From: Paenarthrobacter aurescens
Lineage (GTDB): Bacteria; Actinomycetota; Actinomycetes; Actinomycetales; Micrococcaceae
Length of the DNA stretch: 64,000 bases
Direction: 5' to 3'
Assembly: GCF_041549525.1 (NCBI RefSeq)
Contig: NZ_CP157456.1
Span: forward strand, 186,001 to 250,000
Made by a program: the position numbers and the translations under genes. How positions within the stretch are numbered: the stretch's first letter is position 1; each line of letters starts with the position of its first letter. The notes beneath the pieces are model-generated. The model was not told the origin of the DNA, searched no databases, and was given only the letters and a program-made list of their open reading frames with translations. Shown here one piece after another: positions 52,959 through 61,842 of this stretch.

Positions 52959-55433
52959 GTGAGCTTGGACACCAGGAACAGCGCCGGAACGGCCCTGTTC
53001 TCCGCTGATGGATGGGTTCCATTCGTCGTGGGCATCATCGCCAGGGTATATCTGGGTGTTTCCCTGAGCCTGGCGCTGATCGCTCTCTTTCCGGCCCTCT
53101 TTGGCTGGAGCGGGAGCGTAGTGCAAAGCGGTTCCATGGAACCGCACATCAGCCCCGGCGACGTGGTTCTCACCTCCAAGCTTTCCGACGCCGAGCCGGT
53201 TCCCATGGGCGGTGTGGTGGCCTACCTCAGCCCTGGAGAGGCCGAGCCCGACGGAACAGAAAAGACACGGCTCCACCGCATAGTGGGTGCCAACAACGAC
53301 GGCAGCTACATCACAGCCGGCGACGCCAACATGGACGTGGACAGCACGCCCATGCAACGCGGGCAAATCAGCGGCAGGGCCCGCATTTTGGTGCCCATGA
53401 TCGGCTTGCCGGGGCTCTGGATAACGCACGGAACGTTCCCGCAGATCGCCATCTGGTCTGCGGGAACGCTCCTGGCCGTGGTCTGTGCCATCTACCTGGG
53501 CGGCTCCACCGGCGAAACGCCAGCACCCCGTCCCCGGCGGGACACCCCCAAAACCCGACGACGGTCAGCGGGCCAGGTAACCGCCGGCACACTCACCGCC
53601 CTGCCGGCCTTCTGGGCCAACCCACGCATCAAGGGCATTGCGGCGTTCCTCCTCGCCGCGGTCATTGCCGTCCTGGTCATCCTCGGCGCCACGGCCGGAA
53701 CATCCGCAGCGGCCTTCACCTCAGTCACGTCCACCCCCGCGAACACTTGGGCGGCTTCCCCTGATTGGAATCCGCCTACAGTCGCGCTCGCTGACCCGGG
53801 CTCCTCGGTCAAGGACACCGTTGCCATCCCGGCCACAGCGCAGGATGCTGAGTCCGGTATCCGAAGCATCGACGTCGAATATCTGCGGGACGGCACCACC
53901 ACGTGGACCACCATCTGCTCTGCAGCTACGGCAGCTGTAACGTGCCAATGGAATACAAAAGCAGTGCCCGACGGCGGCTACAGCCTCCGCGCGCGGGCTA
54001 CGGACAACGCCGGGTTCGCCGCTGTTTCCGCCCTCCGGACCACCACTGTGGCCAACAACCTTTTGGTGGTCCTCGCCAGCCCGGCCGAAGCAGTCCGCGG
54101 CAGTATTCCCCTGTCCACCAGCTTGCTGGGCGCGGGCAACACGCTCTACAGCGTGCGGGTTGAGTACTCGTTGGCCGGGGCGAACAAGTGGAGCACCCTG
54201 TGCCTTTACGTCGCAGCTCCCTATAACTGCACGTGGAACACGGCGCTCACCGCCAATGAAACCTACGATCTCCGTGCTGTTGCCGTAGCTGGTCTGACCA
54301 CCACATATTCGGCGGTGGTCACGGACATCACCGTGGACAACCTTGCTCCAACAGTGGCCATGACGGACCCCGGGACACCCCTGAGCGGCGTACGCACGTT
54401 GGCCGCAACATCCACGGATGCCCACTCCGGGGTGGCTCAGGTCAGCATCCAGTACGCCCGCACAGGGACAAGTACTTGGACCACCGTGTGCACAGTGACC
54501 GAGAGTCCCTACTCTTGCCGCTTTGACACCACCACCGTGGCCGATGCCGGCTACTCCTTCAGGGCTGTCAGTGTGGATGCCGCGGGCAACAGCGCTACGT
54601 CCGCCACCCTCAGCAGAACCGTGGACAACACCGTGGCATCAGTTTCCGTGAACGATCCCGGCGCCTATGTCACCGGCACCGTGCCGCTGACGGCCGCGGC
54701 GAACTCCACTGCCGGGGTGGCTTCCGTACGAATACAGGTGGCACCCGCCGGGACCACAACGTGGAGCACGCTCTGCACCCTTGCCACGGCACCCTACAGC
54801 TGCAGCTGGAACACCACCGCTTACACGGACGGAACGTACGATCTCCGGGCGATACTCACGGACCGGAACGGCAAGGAAACCATCTCCGCAACAGTGGCTG
54901 CCAGAAGGGTGGATAACAGCCCCCTCCGCGCCGCGGACATCCGAACCACCAATGGCGGGGCCATCCAAGGAAGACTCGAAACGGGGGATTCCATGAGTTT
55001 TGTCTACAGCCAGCAGGTCAACCCGGCCACCGTGACGCCGGGCTGGGCCGGGGCGGCACTCCCGGTGACCGTGCGTTTGCGTGACGGCAACCTGCTGGGC
55101 TTGGGCAACGGCCAGGACGTCCTGGATGTGCAGCGGACCGGAAGCAGCGTCAACCTCGGCTCCGTAAACCTGAAACAGAATTACGCCAAGAACCGCAAGA
55201 CTGTGGTGTTCAACGCCACCATGACCGCCACCACCGAAACCGTGGGCGGAGTTCCCCGCACGGTGGTGACCGTGGTGTTGGGTAGCGCGGCCAGCGGAGG
55301 CGCCGGAGTGCGGACGGCAGGTGCGGCAGCCACCATGGTGTGGACACCGACGTCGGCGGTTATTTCCACCGCCGGAGTCGCCTGCTCCCTGGCACCCCTC
55401 AGTGAACCAGGGACGCTGGATCGCGACTTCTAG
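52959..55433 (+). CDS. SipW-type signal peptidase fused to four Ig-like repeats
   Basis: 824 residues. Residues 1-180 or so form a signal peptidase I of the ER/SipW type (membrane helix 21-47, catalytic Ser 59 in SGSMEP, His 106 in RLHRIVG in place of the bacterial Lys, Asp pair in GDANMDVD, second helix 160-180). From about 226 a third membrane helix is followed by GTSAAAFTSVTSTPANTWAA, which looks like a SipW substrate signal peptide. Then come four repeats of about 90 residues, each with W(T/S)T-x-C and a second Cys (YSCSWNT), and a C-terminal beta domain. GTG start, no clear Shine-Dalgarno. See findings. Confidence 0.87.
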   Translation: MSLDTRNSAGTALFSADGWVPFVVGIIARVYLGVSLSLALIALFPALFGWSGSVVQSGSMEPHISPGDVVLTSKLSDAEPVPMGGVVAYLSPGEAEPDGTEKTRLHRIVGANNDGSYITAGDANMDVDSTPMQRGQISGRARILVPMIGLPGLWITHGTFPQIAIWSAGTLLAVVCAIYLGGSTGETPAPRPRRDTPKTRRRSAGQVTAGTLTALPAFWANPRIKGIAAFLLAAVIAVLVILGATAGTSAAAFTSVTSTPANTWAASPDWNPPTVALADPGSSVKDTVAIPATAQDAESGIRSIDVEYLRDGTTTWTTICSAATAAVTCQWNTKAVPDGGYSLRARATDNAGFAAVSALRTTTVANNLLVVLASPAEAVRGSIPLSTSLLGAGNTLYSVRVEYSLAGANKWSTLCLYVAAPYNCTWNTALTANETYDLRAVAVAGLTTTYSAVVTDITVDNLAPTVAMTDPGTPLSGVRTLAATSTDAHSGVAQVSIQYARTGTSTWTTVCTVTESPYSCRFDTTTVADAGYSFRAVSVDAAGNSATSATLSRTVDNTVASVSVNDPGAYVTGTVPLTAAANSTAGVASVRIQVAPAGTTTWSTLCTLATAPYSCSWNTTAYTDGTYDLRAILTDRNGKETISATVAARRVDNSPLRAADIRTTNGGAIQGRLETGDSMSFVYSQQVNPATVTPGWAGAALPVTVRLRDGNLLGLGNGQDVLDVQRTGSSVNLGSVNLKQNYAKNRKTVVFNATMTATTETVGGVPRTVVTVVLGSAASGGAGVRTAGAAATMVWTPTSAVISTAGVACSLAPLSEPGTLDRDF

Positions 55434-55541
55434 CGGGGGCGGTTCCGGAAAACTTTCCTGTGGCCTGTAACCTTGACCGCCCGGCCGGAAACTATACAAG
55501 TATCCTGCAGTTCAGAGCTCTATCCATCAGGGGGAACAATC

Positions 55542-56051
55542 GTGCTTTCAGAGCGCGAATTGGCGTTTATCGCCATTCACAAAGACAGCTACCCATCCGT
55601 TTTCAAGTTCGTCTGCCGGCGTGTTGAATCTGTGGATGTAGCTGAGGAGATCGCGGCCGACGTCTACCGGATCGTCTGGCAAAAATGGGCCGACGATTCC
55701 CGCCCTGACCTTCCGTACCTCCTGACGGTTGCAAGGAACCTCGTGGGAAATGCGTACCGGAGCCGTGACAGGCGCCTGGCGCTGCAGGAAAAGCTGCGTA
55801 CGACGGCGGTACAGCGCTTTGGTGGCGACTCCGAAAACGTCGCGGTTCAGGACGCGATGGAACGCCTGCGGGAGAAGGACCGGGACATTTTGCAGATGGC
55901 GTACTGGGACGAATTGGGCACCGCCGATATTGCCAAAGTGCTGCAATGCAGCGAAGCGGCGGCCAAAGTCCGCCTTCACCGGGCCCGCACGGCATTCCGG
56001 AAACATCTGCCTGCCGGGGCCAACTCGACTACACAGAAGATGGGGGTCTGA
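55542..56051 (+). CDS. RNA polymerase sigma factor, ECF subfamily
   Basis: 169 residues. Region 2 (YPSVFKFVCRRVESVDVAEEIAADVYRIVWQKW) and region 4 (DILQMAYWDELGTADIAKVLQCSEAAAKVRLHRARTAFRKHL) are clear; there is no region 1.1 or 3. GTG 55542 has AGGGGGAAC upstream. It probably switches on the adjacent secretion genes in response to a surface signal, with the next gene as its partner. It begins 108 bases after the signal-peptidase fusion. Confidence 0.92.
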   Translation: MLSERELAFIAIHKDSYPSVFKFVCRRVESVDVAEEIAADVYRIVWQKWADDSRPDLPYLLTVARNLVGNAYRSRDRRLALQEKLRTTAVQRFGGDSENVAVQDAMERLREKDRDILQMAYWDELGTADIAKVLQCSEAAAKVRLHRARTAFRKHLPAGANSTTQKMGV

Positions 56052-56056
56052 AGACA

Positions 56057-57103
56057 ATGGATCCGATCAAGAACCAGATATCAGCGATTGACCCGCTCAC
56101 TATCGAACCAGTGGCGGAACCCAACGGCGAAGAAGCGCTCCATAAGATTCTTTCGGGCACCACGGTGTTCAGCGATAACCGCCCCCTCGCCGCAGTGACG
56201 TCCTTGGAACAACGCAGGCGCCGCAAAGCTCAAATTGCCGGGGGACTGTTGCTCGGCGCAGCGGCTGTCACGGCAGGCGTCCTCGTTGCCTCGAGCTTCG
56301 AGACGGTCAGCTCCAATCCAATGCCCGCTGTGACACTCCCAACCTCAACGCCCACGCCCAGCGTTTCGGTCACTCCAACGCCCACTCCGACGCCGTCGGT
56401 CACCCCGTCGGCAACGCCCACAGCGGCCGCACCGCTTACCACCCCGCCCGTGGTTCCTACAGTGCCGGCAGTGGCGCCAACACTTGCTCCAACGCAGCCG
56501 CCGGTTCCGGTGGCGACGTCGCAGACGTTCACCTTCCCGGACGGGCATCTCTCCTTCACCTATCCGGTGGGCTGGAGCGTGAAGACGGAGCAGGGGGCAT
56601 ATTCCACCGAGGCGGACAAAGCTGCGTCCACCCTCGCCAGGATCCTGGACAACGCAGGCGCTGAAGTTGCCATAATATTCAACGGCAACTATGGCGACGG
56701 TACGGCAGGTACGGTGGACCGAACCATCCTCGACAGGGCTGTGGTTCCCGGGGTTCGGGATAATTCGGGTGAGCTGGTGGAGTTCGGGTTCTCCTCGAAT
56801 CAGGCGCAGTACATTCCCTACGACGGACCCCCCTACGAGGGAATGCCCTCACCGCGAACGGGACCTGTCGAAGGTCCTCCGACCTACATCATGGATGTAC
56901 GAAAGTCCTCGGAACTCCAGGCGGGAGTCAGCTCCTCCGGGACCAACCAGGTCCGCGTTCCCAACGGAATCATGAGTGCCTACGTGATGTTTGACATCAA
57001 CAAGCAGCCAGCTTTCGCCACCCCGGAAGCAGCCAAGGCCTGGATGGGCACCACGCAGTACGCCCAGCTGAAGTCGATGCTCCTGAGCCTGAGCTACAAA
57101 TAG
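56057..57103 (+). CDS. Membrane-anchored partner of the ECF sigma factor (possible anti-sigma)
   Basis: 348 residues. A cytoplasmic N-terminus of about 57 residues (IDPLTIEPVAEPNGEEALHKIL) and a basic stop-transfer (EQRRRRKAQ) lead to one membrane helix (about 60-80). A Thr/Pro-rich linker (about 90-155) and an extracytoplasmic domain (FTFPDGHLSFTYPVGWSV, IMDVRKSSELQAGVSS) follow. It has no zinc-binding HxxxCxxC of ZAS anti-sigma factors. The 5-base spacing to the sigma gene suggests an anti-sigma or sensor role, which is inference. Confidence 0.72.
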   Translation: MDPIKNQISAIDPLTIEPVAEPNGEEALHKILSGTTVFSDNRPLAAVTSLEQRRRRKAQIAGGLLLGAAAVTAGVLVASSFETVSSNPMPAVTLPTSTPTPSVSVTPTPTPTPSVTPSATPTAAAPLTTPPVVPTVPAVAPTLAPTQPPVPVATSQTFTFPDGHLSFTYPVGWSVKTEQGAYSTEADKAASTLARILDNAGAEVAIIFNGNYGDGTAGTVDRTILDRAVVPGVRDNSGELVEFGFSSNQAQYIPYDGPPYEGMPSPRTGPVEGPPTYIMDVRKSSELQAGVSSSGTNQVRVPNGIMSAYVMFDINKQPAFATPEAAKAWMGTTQYAQLKSMLLSLSYK

Positions 57104-57119
57104 CCCCATCTGGGTAACA

Positions 57120-57155
57120 GCGAACGTCGCTCTGACAATTCAGAGCGACGTTCGC
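57120..57155 (+). terminator. Terminator after the sigma-factor operon
   Basis: A perfect 16-bp stem (57120-57135 with 57140-57155) around CAAT, with GTTTA beyond. It also ends the convergent amylase transcript 32 bases away. Confidence 0.85.
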
Positions 57156-57187
57156 CGTTTACCTGCCTGCGTTGGCGGCCACTTCGT

Positions 57188-59971
57188 TTAACGGACGGTA
57201 ACCAGGTGGCTGGCGGGGTCGTACAGGAAGGTGACAGGGCCGCCGTCGTGCTTGAACGTGATGTTGCTGCCGTTCGGGGCTCCGGCCAGGCCATAGTTCT
57301 CGGCCCAGGATCCGTTGATGGCTGCTTTGAACTCGTAACTTCCGGCTGCGAGGTTGGCCACGGAGAGCTTCCAGAGCCCATCAGCGGCATCCAGGGACAA
57401 CTGGGCCTGGGCGCAGTCGGGCATCCAATCACCGGCACAACCGAGCTCGGAGTTGAGGCTGCCCGGCACGGACACGGCGGCTGGTTGCTGGCCCGGAACA
57501 GCGGCGCTGATCACGTTGGTGGCGTGGTCGTACAGGAACGTGACCGCACCACCGGTGTGTGTAAACACCACGTTGGGGCCATCCAGCTCGCCGCCAGCAC
57601 CATAGTTTTCGTCCCAGCTGCCGTTGAGCGCGGCCTTGAACTCATAGCTTCCGGCCGGCAGGTTGGGGACGCTCAGCTGCCATAAGCGGTGTGTCGGCTC
57701 GTAGCTCATGAGCGCCTGCTCACAGCCCGGTTGCCAATCCTCTGTGCAGCCCAGTTCGGTGTTGAGGCTGCCGGCCACGGTGACGGTTTCGGGCTGTGTG
57801 GCCTCACCCACCACTCCGCTCTTCGGCTCGCTCGCCGCGGTATGCCCACGGTTGTCCAGCACTACCGCGCGGTACTCCACTGCGGAGCCGGTTTCCAGGG
57901 ACGAGACGTCGTGGAACACCTGGTACGGGGCGTTGTCGTCAGTGCCGATCGGCGTCCATTCGCCGCCCGCTGGCCGCGCCTGGAAGGTGACCTCATAGAA
58001 CGAGTTACCGTCGACGTCGGCCGTCACCTTGAGGCGGGAAGCATCGCCGGCCGCCGTGACCGGCTTTTCAAGCACGACGCCGGGCGCCGCCTTGGATTTG
58101 GCCAGTTGCCCGGTGGCTTCATAGACCACGGCCGAAAGCGGCGGAACGGTGACGGCGAGGTTCGCCTGGGAATCGGTCTTGGCGTTCTTTGGAGCGTCAC
58201 CGTAGACCAGCTTGAACGGCTGCTTGGCTTCATAGGTGGGGATGGCCGCGGTTTGGGCGGTTTCGCTGTTGTTCACGGCCACGATGTATTCGCGCTGATC
58301 CTTGGCGTCAATGCGGGAGAAGGCGTAGATTCCGGCGCCGTCCGCGGCGTAGCGGTTCTGCTGGGCGCCGCTGCGCAGTGCTGGGTGCTCAGCCGTGAGG
58401 GCCGCGAGTTCGCTGATCTTTTTGTACAGCGGGTGCTCAGTGTTGAAGTTGTCTGCGGCGTGGGTGGCGCTGGTGCCCAGGAGGTCGTCATCCAGGTATT
58501 CCTGGACTTTACTGGCGAACATGGTCTGCCGTGAATCCTGGTCGCCACCGGCACCGGTGAATCCCTGCTCGTCTCCGTAGTAGATCACGGGGTTACCGCG
58601 CGAGAAGTACATCAGTTCATGGGCCAGCTCGTCGCGCTCCACCAGTTCGGCGTCGGAGGCTCCCGCGTTGTCCTGGGCGATGAAGGTGCCGATGCGGCCC
58701 ATGTCATGGTTGCCCAGGAAGGTGGGCAGTTGGTAGACGTTGGAGTCGGCGTCCGTGTACCAGTCATCTCCGTTGAAGAAGTCCGCCAGGCCGGTGGCCT
58801 TGCTGCTTTGGGATGCGAAGCTGCGGGCCGCGCCCTGGAAGCCGAAGTCCAGCACGGCCTGCATCCGGTTCTTGGTGGTGAACTTGGACGTGATGCTCTT
58901 GGAGGTATCGAACACTTCACCGAACATGAAGAACTCGTCCTTGCCCTGTTCTTTGGCGTAGCTGAGAACCTGGGGCCCGAACTGCTGCCAGAACTCGTCA
59001 TTGACGTGCTTCATGGTGTCGATGCGGAAGCCGTCAATCCCGAAGTCGCGGATCCACGTTTTGTAGACGTCCATCATTCCGTTCACCACTGTGGGGTTCT
59101 CGGTGAACAAGTCATCCAGCCCGAAGAAGTCGCCGTAGAGGGAGTCTTCGCCGGCAAAGTTGGTGTTGCCGCGGTTGTGATAGAGCGTGGGGTCGTTCAA
59201 CCAGGAGGGAACCTTGACGTCCTTCTCGGCCGCGGGGACCAGGGGTGTGTAAGGGAAGGACGTCGCGGCGTCCAGCGCAGGAAATTCCTGCTTACCGGCA
59301 TAATCGCGGTCATCGAAGACCTCTCCCGTGGCGGTCCTGTAGGGCTCGCTTTCCTTGGAAATGTAGGGCGCGGAGCTTGTCTCCTGGTATTGGATCACGT
59401 CCGCGGTGTGGTTGGTGATGATGTCGAAGTACACCTTCATGCCACGGGCGTGTGCGGCGTCAATGAGGGTTTTCAACTCGGCGTTTGTGCCCAAATGGGG
59501 GTCGATCTGCGTGAAGTCCGTTACCCAGTACCCGTGGTAACCGGCTGAACTGTTCGCCAGGGTGCCGTCACCCTGAACCGCCTTGTTCTTGAAGCTCGGG
59601 GTTAACCAGAGGGAGTTGGTGCCCAGCCCCTGGATGTAGTCCAACTGATCCTGGAGTCCCTTCAAGTCTCCGCCGTTGAAGAACCCTTTGCGGGTGGGGT
59701 CGAAGCCGGAGACCATTGGATCGGAACCCAGCCCGCCGTCGTCGTTTGTTGTGGTGCCGTTGTTGAAGCGGTCCGCCATGACGAAGTAGAAGTTTTGATC
59801 GCTCAGGCCGCCCCGGATGGAGTGTTGGGCTGCGGGATCAGCTGTGTTGGCGGGTGCAGCCCCCGCGGGCAGGATGGCTGTGGCGGTAAGGGCAGCCGTG
59901 GCCAGGACGACGGCGGCGATCCGGTTAAGTGGGCGTTGGGGGCAGTGATGAGGCCTATTGCGAGATAACAA
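57188..59971 (-). CDS. Secreted alpha-amylase family GH13 with two C-terminal X25-like domains
   Basis: About 927 residues from TTG 59971 (GGAAGG 9 bases upstream). A Sec signal peptide (NRIAAVVLATAALTATAILPAGA) is followed by a GH13 catalytic barrel with all four conserved regions: DIITNHTADVI, FGIDGFRIDTMKHV (nucleophile Asp), MFGEVFD (acid/base Glu) and LGNHDMGR. A starch- or pullulan-binding X25-type module is repeated twice at the end (TVAGSLNTELGCTEDWQPGC, VSVPGSLNSELGCAGDWMPDC). It degrades alpha-glucans outside the cell. The frame reaches 60025. Two LacI-type operators lie upstream. Confidence 0.95.
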   Translation of the reverse strand: MLSRNRPHHCPQRPLNRIAAVVLATAALTATAILPAGAAPANTADPAAQHSIRGGLSDQNFYFVMADRFNNGTTTNDDGGLGSDPMVSGFDPTRKGFFNGGDLKGLQDQLDYIQGLGTNSLWLTPSFKNKAVQGDGTLANSSAGYHGYWVTDFTQIDPHLGTNAELKTLIDAAHARGMKVYFDIITNHTADVIQYQETSSAPYISKESEPYRTATGEVFDDRDYAGKQEFPALDAATSFPYTPLVPAAEKDVKVPSWLNDPTLYHNRGNTNFAGEDSLYGDFFGLDDLFTENPTVVNGMMDVYKTWIRDFGIDGFRIDTMKHVNDEFWQQFGPQVLSYAKEQGKDEFFMFGEVFDTSKSITSKFTTKNRMQAVLDFGFQGAARSFASQSSKATGLADFFNGDDWYTDADSNVYQLPTFLGNHDMGRIGTFIAQDNAGASDAELVERDELAHELMYFSRGNPVIYYGDEQGFTGAGGDQDSRQTMFASKVQEYLDDDLLGTSATHAADNFNTEHPLYKKISELAALTAEHPALRSGAQQNRYAADGAGIYAFSRIDAKDQREYIVAVNNSETAQTAAIPTYEAKQPFKLVYGDAPKNAKTDSQANLAVTVPPLSAVVYEATGQLAKSKAAPGVVLEKPVTAAGDASRLKVTADVDGNSFYEVTFQARPAGGEWTPIGTDDNAPYQVFHDVSSLETGSAVEYRAVVLDNRGHTAASEPKSGVVGEATQPETVTVAGSLNTELGCTEDWQPGCEQALMSYEPTHRLWQLSVPNLPAGSYEFKAALNGSWDENYGAGGELDGPNVVFTHTGGAVTFLYDHATNVISAAVPGQQPAAVSVPGSLNSELGCAGDWMPDCAQAQLSLDAADGLWKLSVANLAAGSYEFKAAINGSWAENYGLAGAPNGSNITFKHDGGPVTFLYDPASHLVTVR

Positions 59972-60034
59972 GTGATGAAACCTTCCGCTGAGCGACGGTG
60001 CTGTGAGGTGGAAGCTGTTGTACAAGTCACAAAT

Positions 60035-60046
60035 GTAAGCGCTTCC
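60035..60046 (-). promoter_or_regulatory. LacI/MalR-type operator 1 upstream of the amylase
   Basis: GTAAGCGCTTCC contains the palindrome AAGCGCTT, as in LacI/CcpA-type operators; 64 bases upstream of the amylase start. A second site is 65 bases further upstream. Confidence 0.6.
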
Positions 60047-60111
60047 GCCAAGTTAATCCACAACTATCCGGCACTGGCGTAGGTGAATAAGCGCATAAAG
60101 CAGCATGGGTT

Positions 60112-60123
60112 GGAAGCGCTTGC
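60112..60123 (-). promoter_or_regulatory. LacI/MalR-type operator 2 upstream of the amylase
   Basis: GGAAGCGCTTGC holds the same AAGCGCTT core as the site at 60035-60046. Two sites about seven helical turns apart could be bridged by a tetrameric repressor. No maltose regulator gene is in the window. Confidence 0.6.
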
Positions 60124-60299
60124 ACCACGCTTGGCCAAAAAATCGCACAATCGTCACTGTGCTGATGCATCACTCAATTCAAGAACGCTATGCATCTGTC
60201 CATAACCAAGCCGCTGTGACTTACATAGGGTTGAAGAGATCTGCTTCACAAAACACCCCGATCTACCGCCCCCGAACTATCCAAGGATGAGTTTCAACG

Positions 60300-60497
60300 A
60301 TGAAGAGCATCGCCCTCCTGCGCGAACGAGCCACCCGCGTCATGCCTACCGGTTCCCACTGCCCGGCATCGGGCTTGTGGAGCCCGGATTCCGAGCCTGA
60401 GGCCGTCCAGGTTTTCGCCGAAGGTCATGTCCTGCCGGCCCACCAGGGCGTACCCACCGTTTGGCGGCGCCGCACTGCCGCAGAAGTCTCGGCATGA
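60300..60497 (+). CDS. Small protein of unknown function
   Basis: 65 residues. The sequence MPTGSHCPASGLWSPD followed by VFAEGHVLPAHQGVPTVW resembles small actinobacterial proteins that share a Cys-Pro-x-[ST]-Gly-x-Trp motif, seen in several Micrococcaceae. Function unknown. Its TGA overlaps the next gene by 4 bp. Confidence 0.6.
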   Translation: MKSIALLRERATRVMPTGSHCPASGLWSPDSEPEAVQVFAEGHVLPAHQGVPTVWRRRTAAEVSA

Positions 60498-60724
60498 CCA
60501 GCACCATCCTGAACAGGCCCGCCGACTACCGTCACGTTCCGGCCGCAGAGTGGACCGGGCTCAACCCCGGTGATCCCGTATGGATCTACGATGTCGCCTG
60601 GGGTGCCGGCACCGGACGCGTGGACGATGTTTCCAAGCACCAGGAGCTGCTGTGGGTGGTCCTGGAACCCACAGGCCGCAGGCTCATCTGCGGAACAGAC
60701 GACGTGGAAGTCTGGACCGCCTGA
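60494..60724 (+). CDS. Small protein of unknown function
   Basis: 76 residues. A beta-rich sequence (GDPVWIYDVAWGAGTGRVDDVSKHQELLWVVLEPTGRRLICGTDDVEVW) like an SH3-type barrel. It is translationally coupled to the preceding gene, so the two probably work together. No recognised family. The convergent lactonase gene ends 72 bases away, with a hairpin between. Confidence 0.62.
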   Translation: MTSTILNRPADYRHVPAAEWTGLNPGDPVWIYDVAWGAGTGRVDDVSKHQELLWVVLEPTGRRLICGTDDVEVWTA

Positions 60725-60731
60725 AAACCCG

Positions 60732-60790
60732 CCGGGACGGCAGTCGGCACCAATGTTCGAGCGGAGCATGGGTGCGAACTGCCGTCCCGG
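60732..60790. terminator. Hairpin between convergent genes
   Basis: 13-bp stem (CCGGGACGGCAGT at 60732-60744 with 60778-60790) around a 33-base loop. It could end transcription from both sides, though no strong T-tract is present. Confidence 0.6.
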
Positions 60791-60796
60791 TGTCAT

Positions 60797-61840
60797 TTAA
60801 GAGGCTGGAAGCAGCATGCTTGGTGAGCCCATTTCCACGCGACTCACCGGGCCATCCGGAAGGCCTGTTGCCGGGTCCAGAGTGAAACTTACGACGTCGT
60901 CAGAGCCTTCGTTGGCCACGTAAAGCCAGCCCTCGCGGACCAGATGATGGCGCGGCCACTCGCCGCCGCACGGCACCTCTGCCACGGGCTCCAGCTCAGT
61001 CCCGCCGTTGGACACTTTCAATACGCAGATGCGGTTGGAACCCCGCACGCCCACGTATGCGAAACGACCATCCGGGGACAACGCAATCTCCGCGCCGGCG
61101 TCGCCGTCCTTGGCGCCTGTGGCACTGGCCGGAACCATGGTTGCCAGCTCATACGTGCCGTCCGGTTCCATCCGAAGCACGGCAACTTCCACCGAGTATT
61201 CGGTGTCCACCAGCACAGTTCCGCTGTGATGCCGGGCCATGTGGCGCGGACCGGAACCCTTGGGCAGGATCACCTGGTGATCCAGCTGCAGGCCTTCACC
61301 CGGGACAACACGCCACACCCGCACGAGGTCATGCCCCAGGTCAGTGGTCATCACGCGGCCGTCCGGCAGCATCAGGCTTGAATGCGCACGGCTGGGCCGC
61401 TGCTCCTGGAGAGACGTTGCAGTGTGGGGGTCCACGGCGGCTGCCGCGCTGGTGCGCGAGGTGATGGCGCCGTCGTGGTCCAGTTCGTACAGGATGACCT
61501 GGCCGTCGCCCCAACAGGTGGCCACGATAAAACGCCCGTGCGGATCAGTGGCTACGTGGCAGGTAGCCTCACCGGCAGGCCAAGGTTCGCCAAGGGGCTC
61601 CAGTCCAGCATCGCCGGTCCGCCGATACGCCCGTACTGTCTGTGCTTCCTCGGCTATGGCATAAAGCACCGGAAGTGTGGGGTGCGAGGCCAAAAATGAC
61701 GGCGAATCAGCAGCCACAGCCAAGCCGAGGGACGTCAGCCGGCCGTGGTCATCGGCCGAAAGCGCGGCAATACCCTCACCTTTGGCATTCCTGTCCGCCG
61801 TGTAGGAACCAACCCAGATCAGTGTCTGTCCGTTATCCAT
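60797..61840 (-). CDS. Lactonase family protein (seven-bladed beta-propeller)
   Basis: 347 residues beginning TLIWVGSYTADRNAKGEGIAAL and with the blade repeats of the 6-phosphogluconolactonase-like family (FLASHPTLPVLYAIAEEAQTVRAYRR, HVATDPHGRFIVATCWGDGQVILYEL, ALSPDGRFAYVGVRGSNRICVLKV). It probably opens sugar lactones. It is the last gene of a four-gene minus-strand operon, 2 bases from the aldo/keto reductase. Confidence 0.9.
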   Translation of the reverse strand: MDNGQTLIWVGSYTADRNAKGEGIAALSADDHGRLTSLGLAVAADSPSFLASHPTLPVLYAIAEEAQTVRAYRRTGDAGLEPLGEPWPAGEATCHVATDPHGRFIVATCWGDGQVILYELDHDGAITSRTSAAAAVDPHTATSLQEQRPSRAHSSLMLPDGRVMTTDLGHDLVRVWRVVPGEGLQLDHQVILPKGSGPRHMARHHSGTVLVDTEYSVEVAVLRMEPDGTYELATMVPASATGAKDGDAGAEIALSPDGRFAYVGVRGSNRICVLKVSNGGTELEPVAEVPCGGEWPRHHLVREGWLYVANEGSDDVVSFTLDPATGLPDGPVSRVEMGSPSMLLPAS

Positions 61841-61842
61841 GC

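Noticed and set aside
52213..55472. A shared word GT(A/G)GCCTGTA upstream of both the TasA-like gene (52213-52225) and the sigma-factor gene (55460-55472), as a possible ECF promoter.
   Set aside because: Ten of thirteen bases match, but the candidate -35 elements are at different distances, so it may be chance.
57120..57155. Possible small RNA in the hairpin after the sigma operon.
   Set aside because: Its position between two convergent genes and the perfect stem fit a plain terminator.
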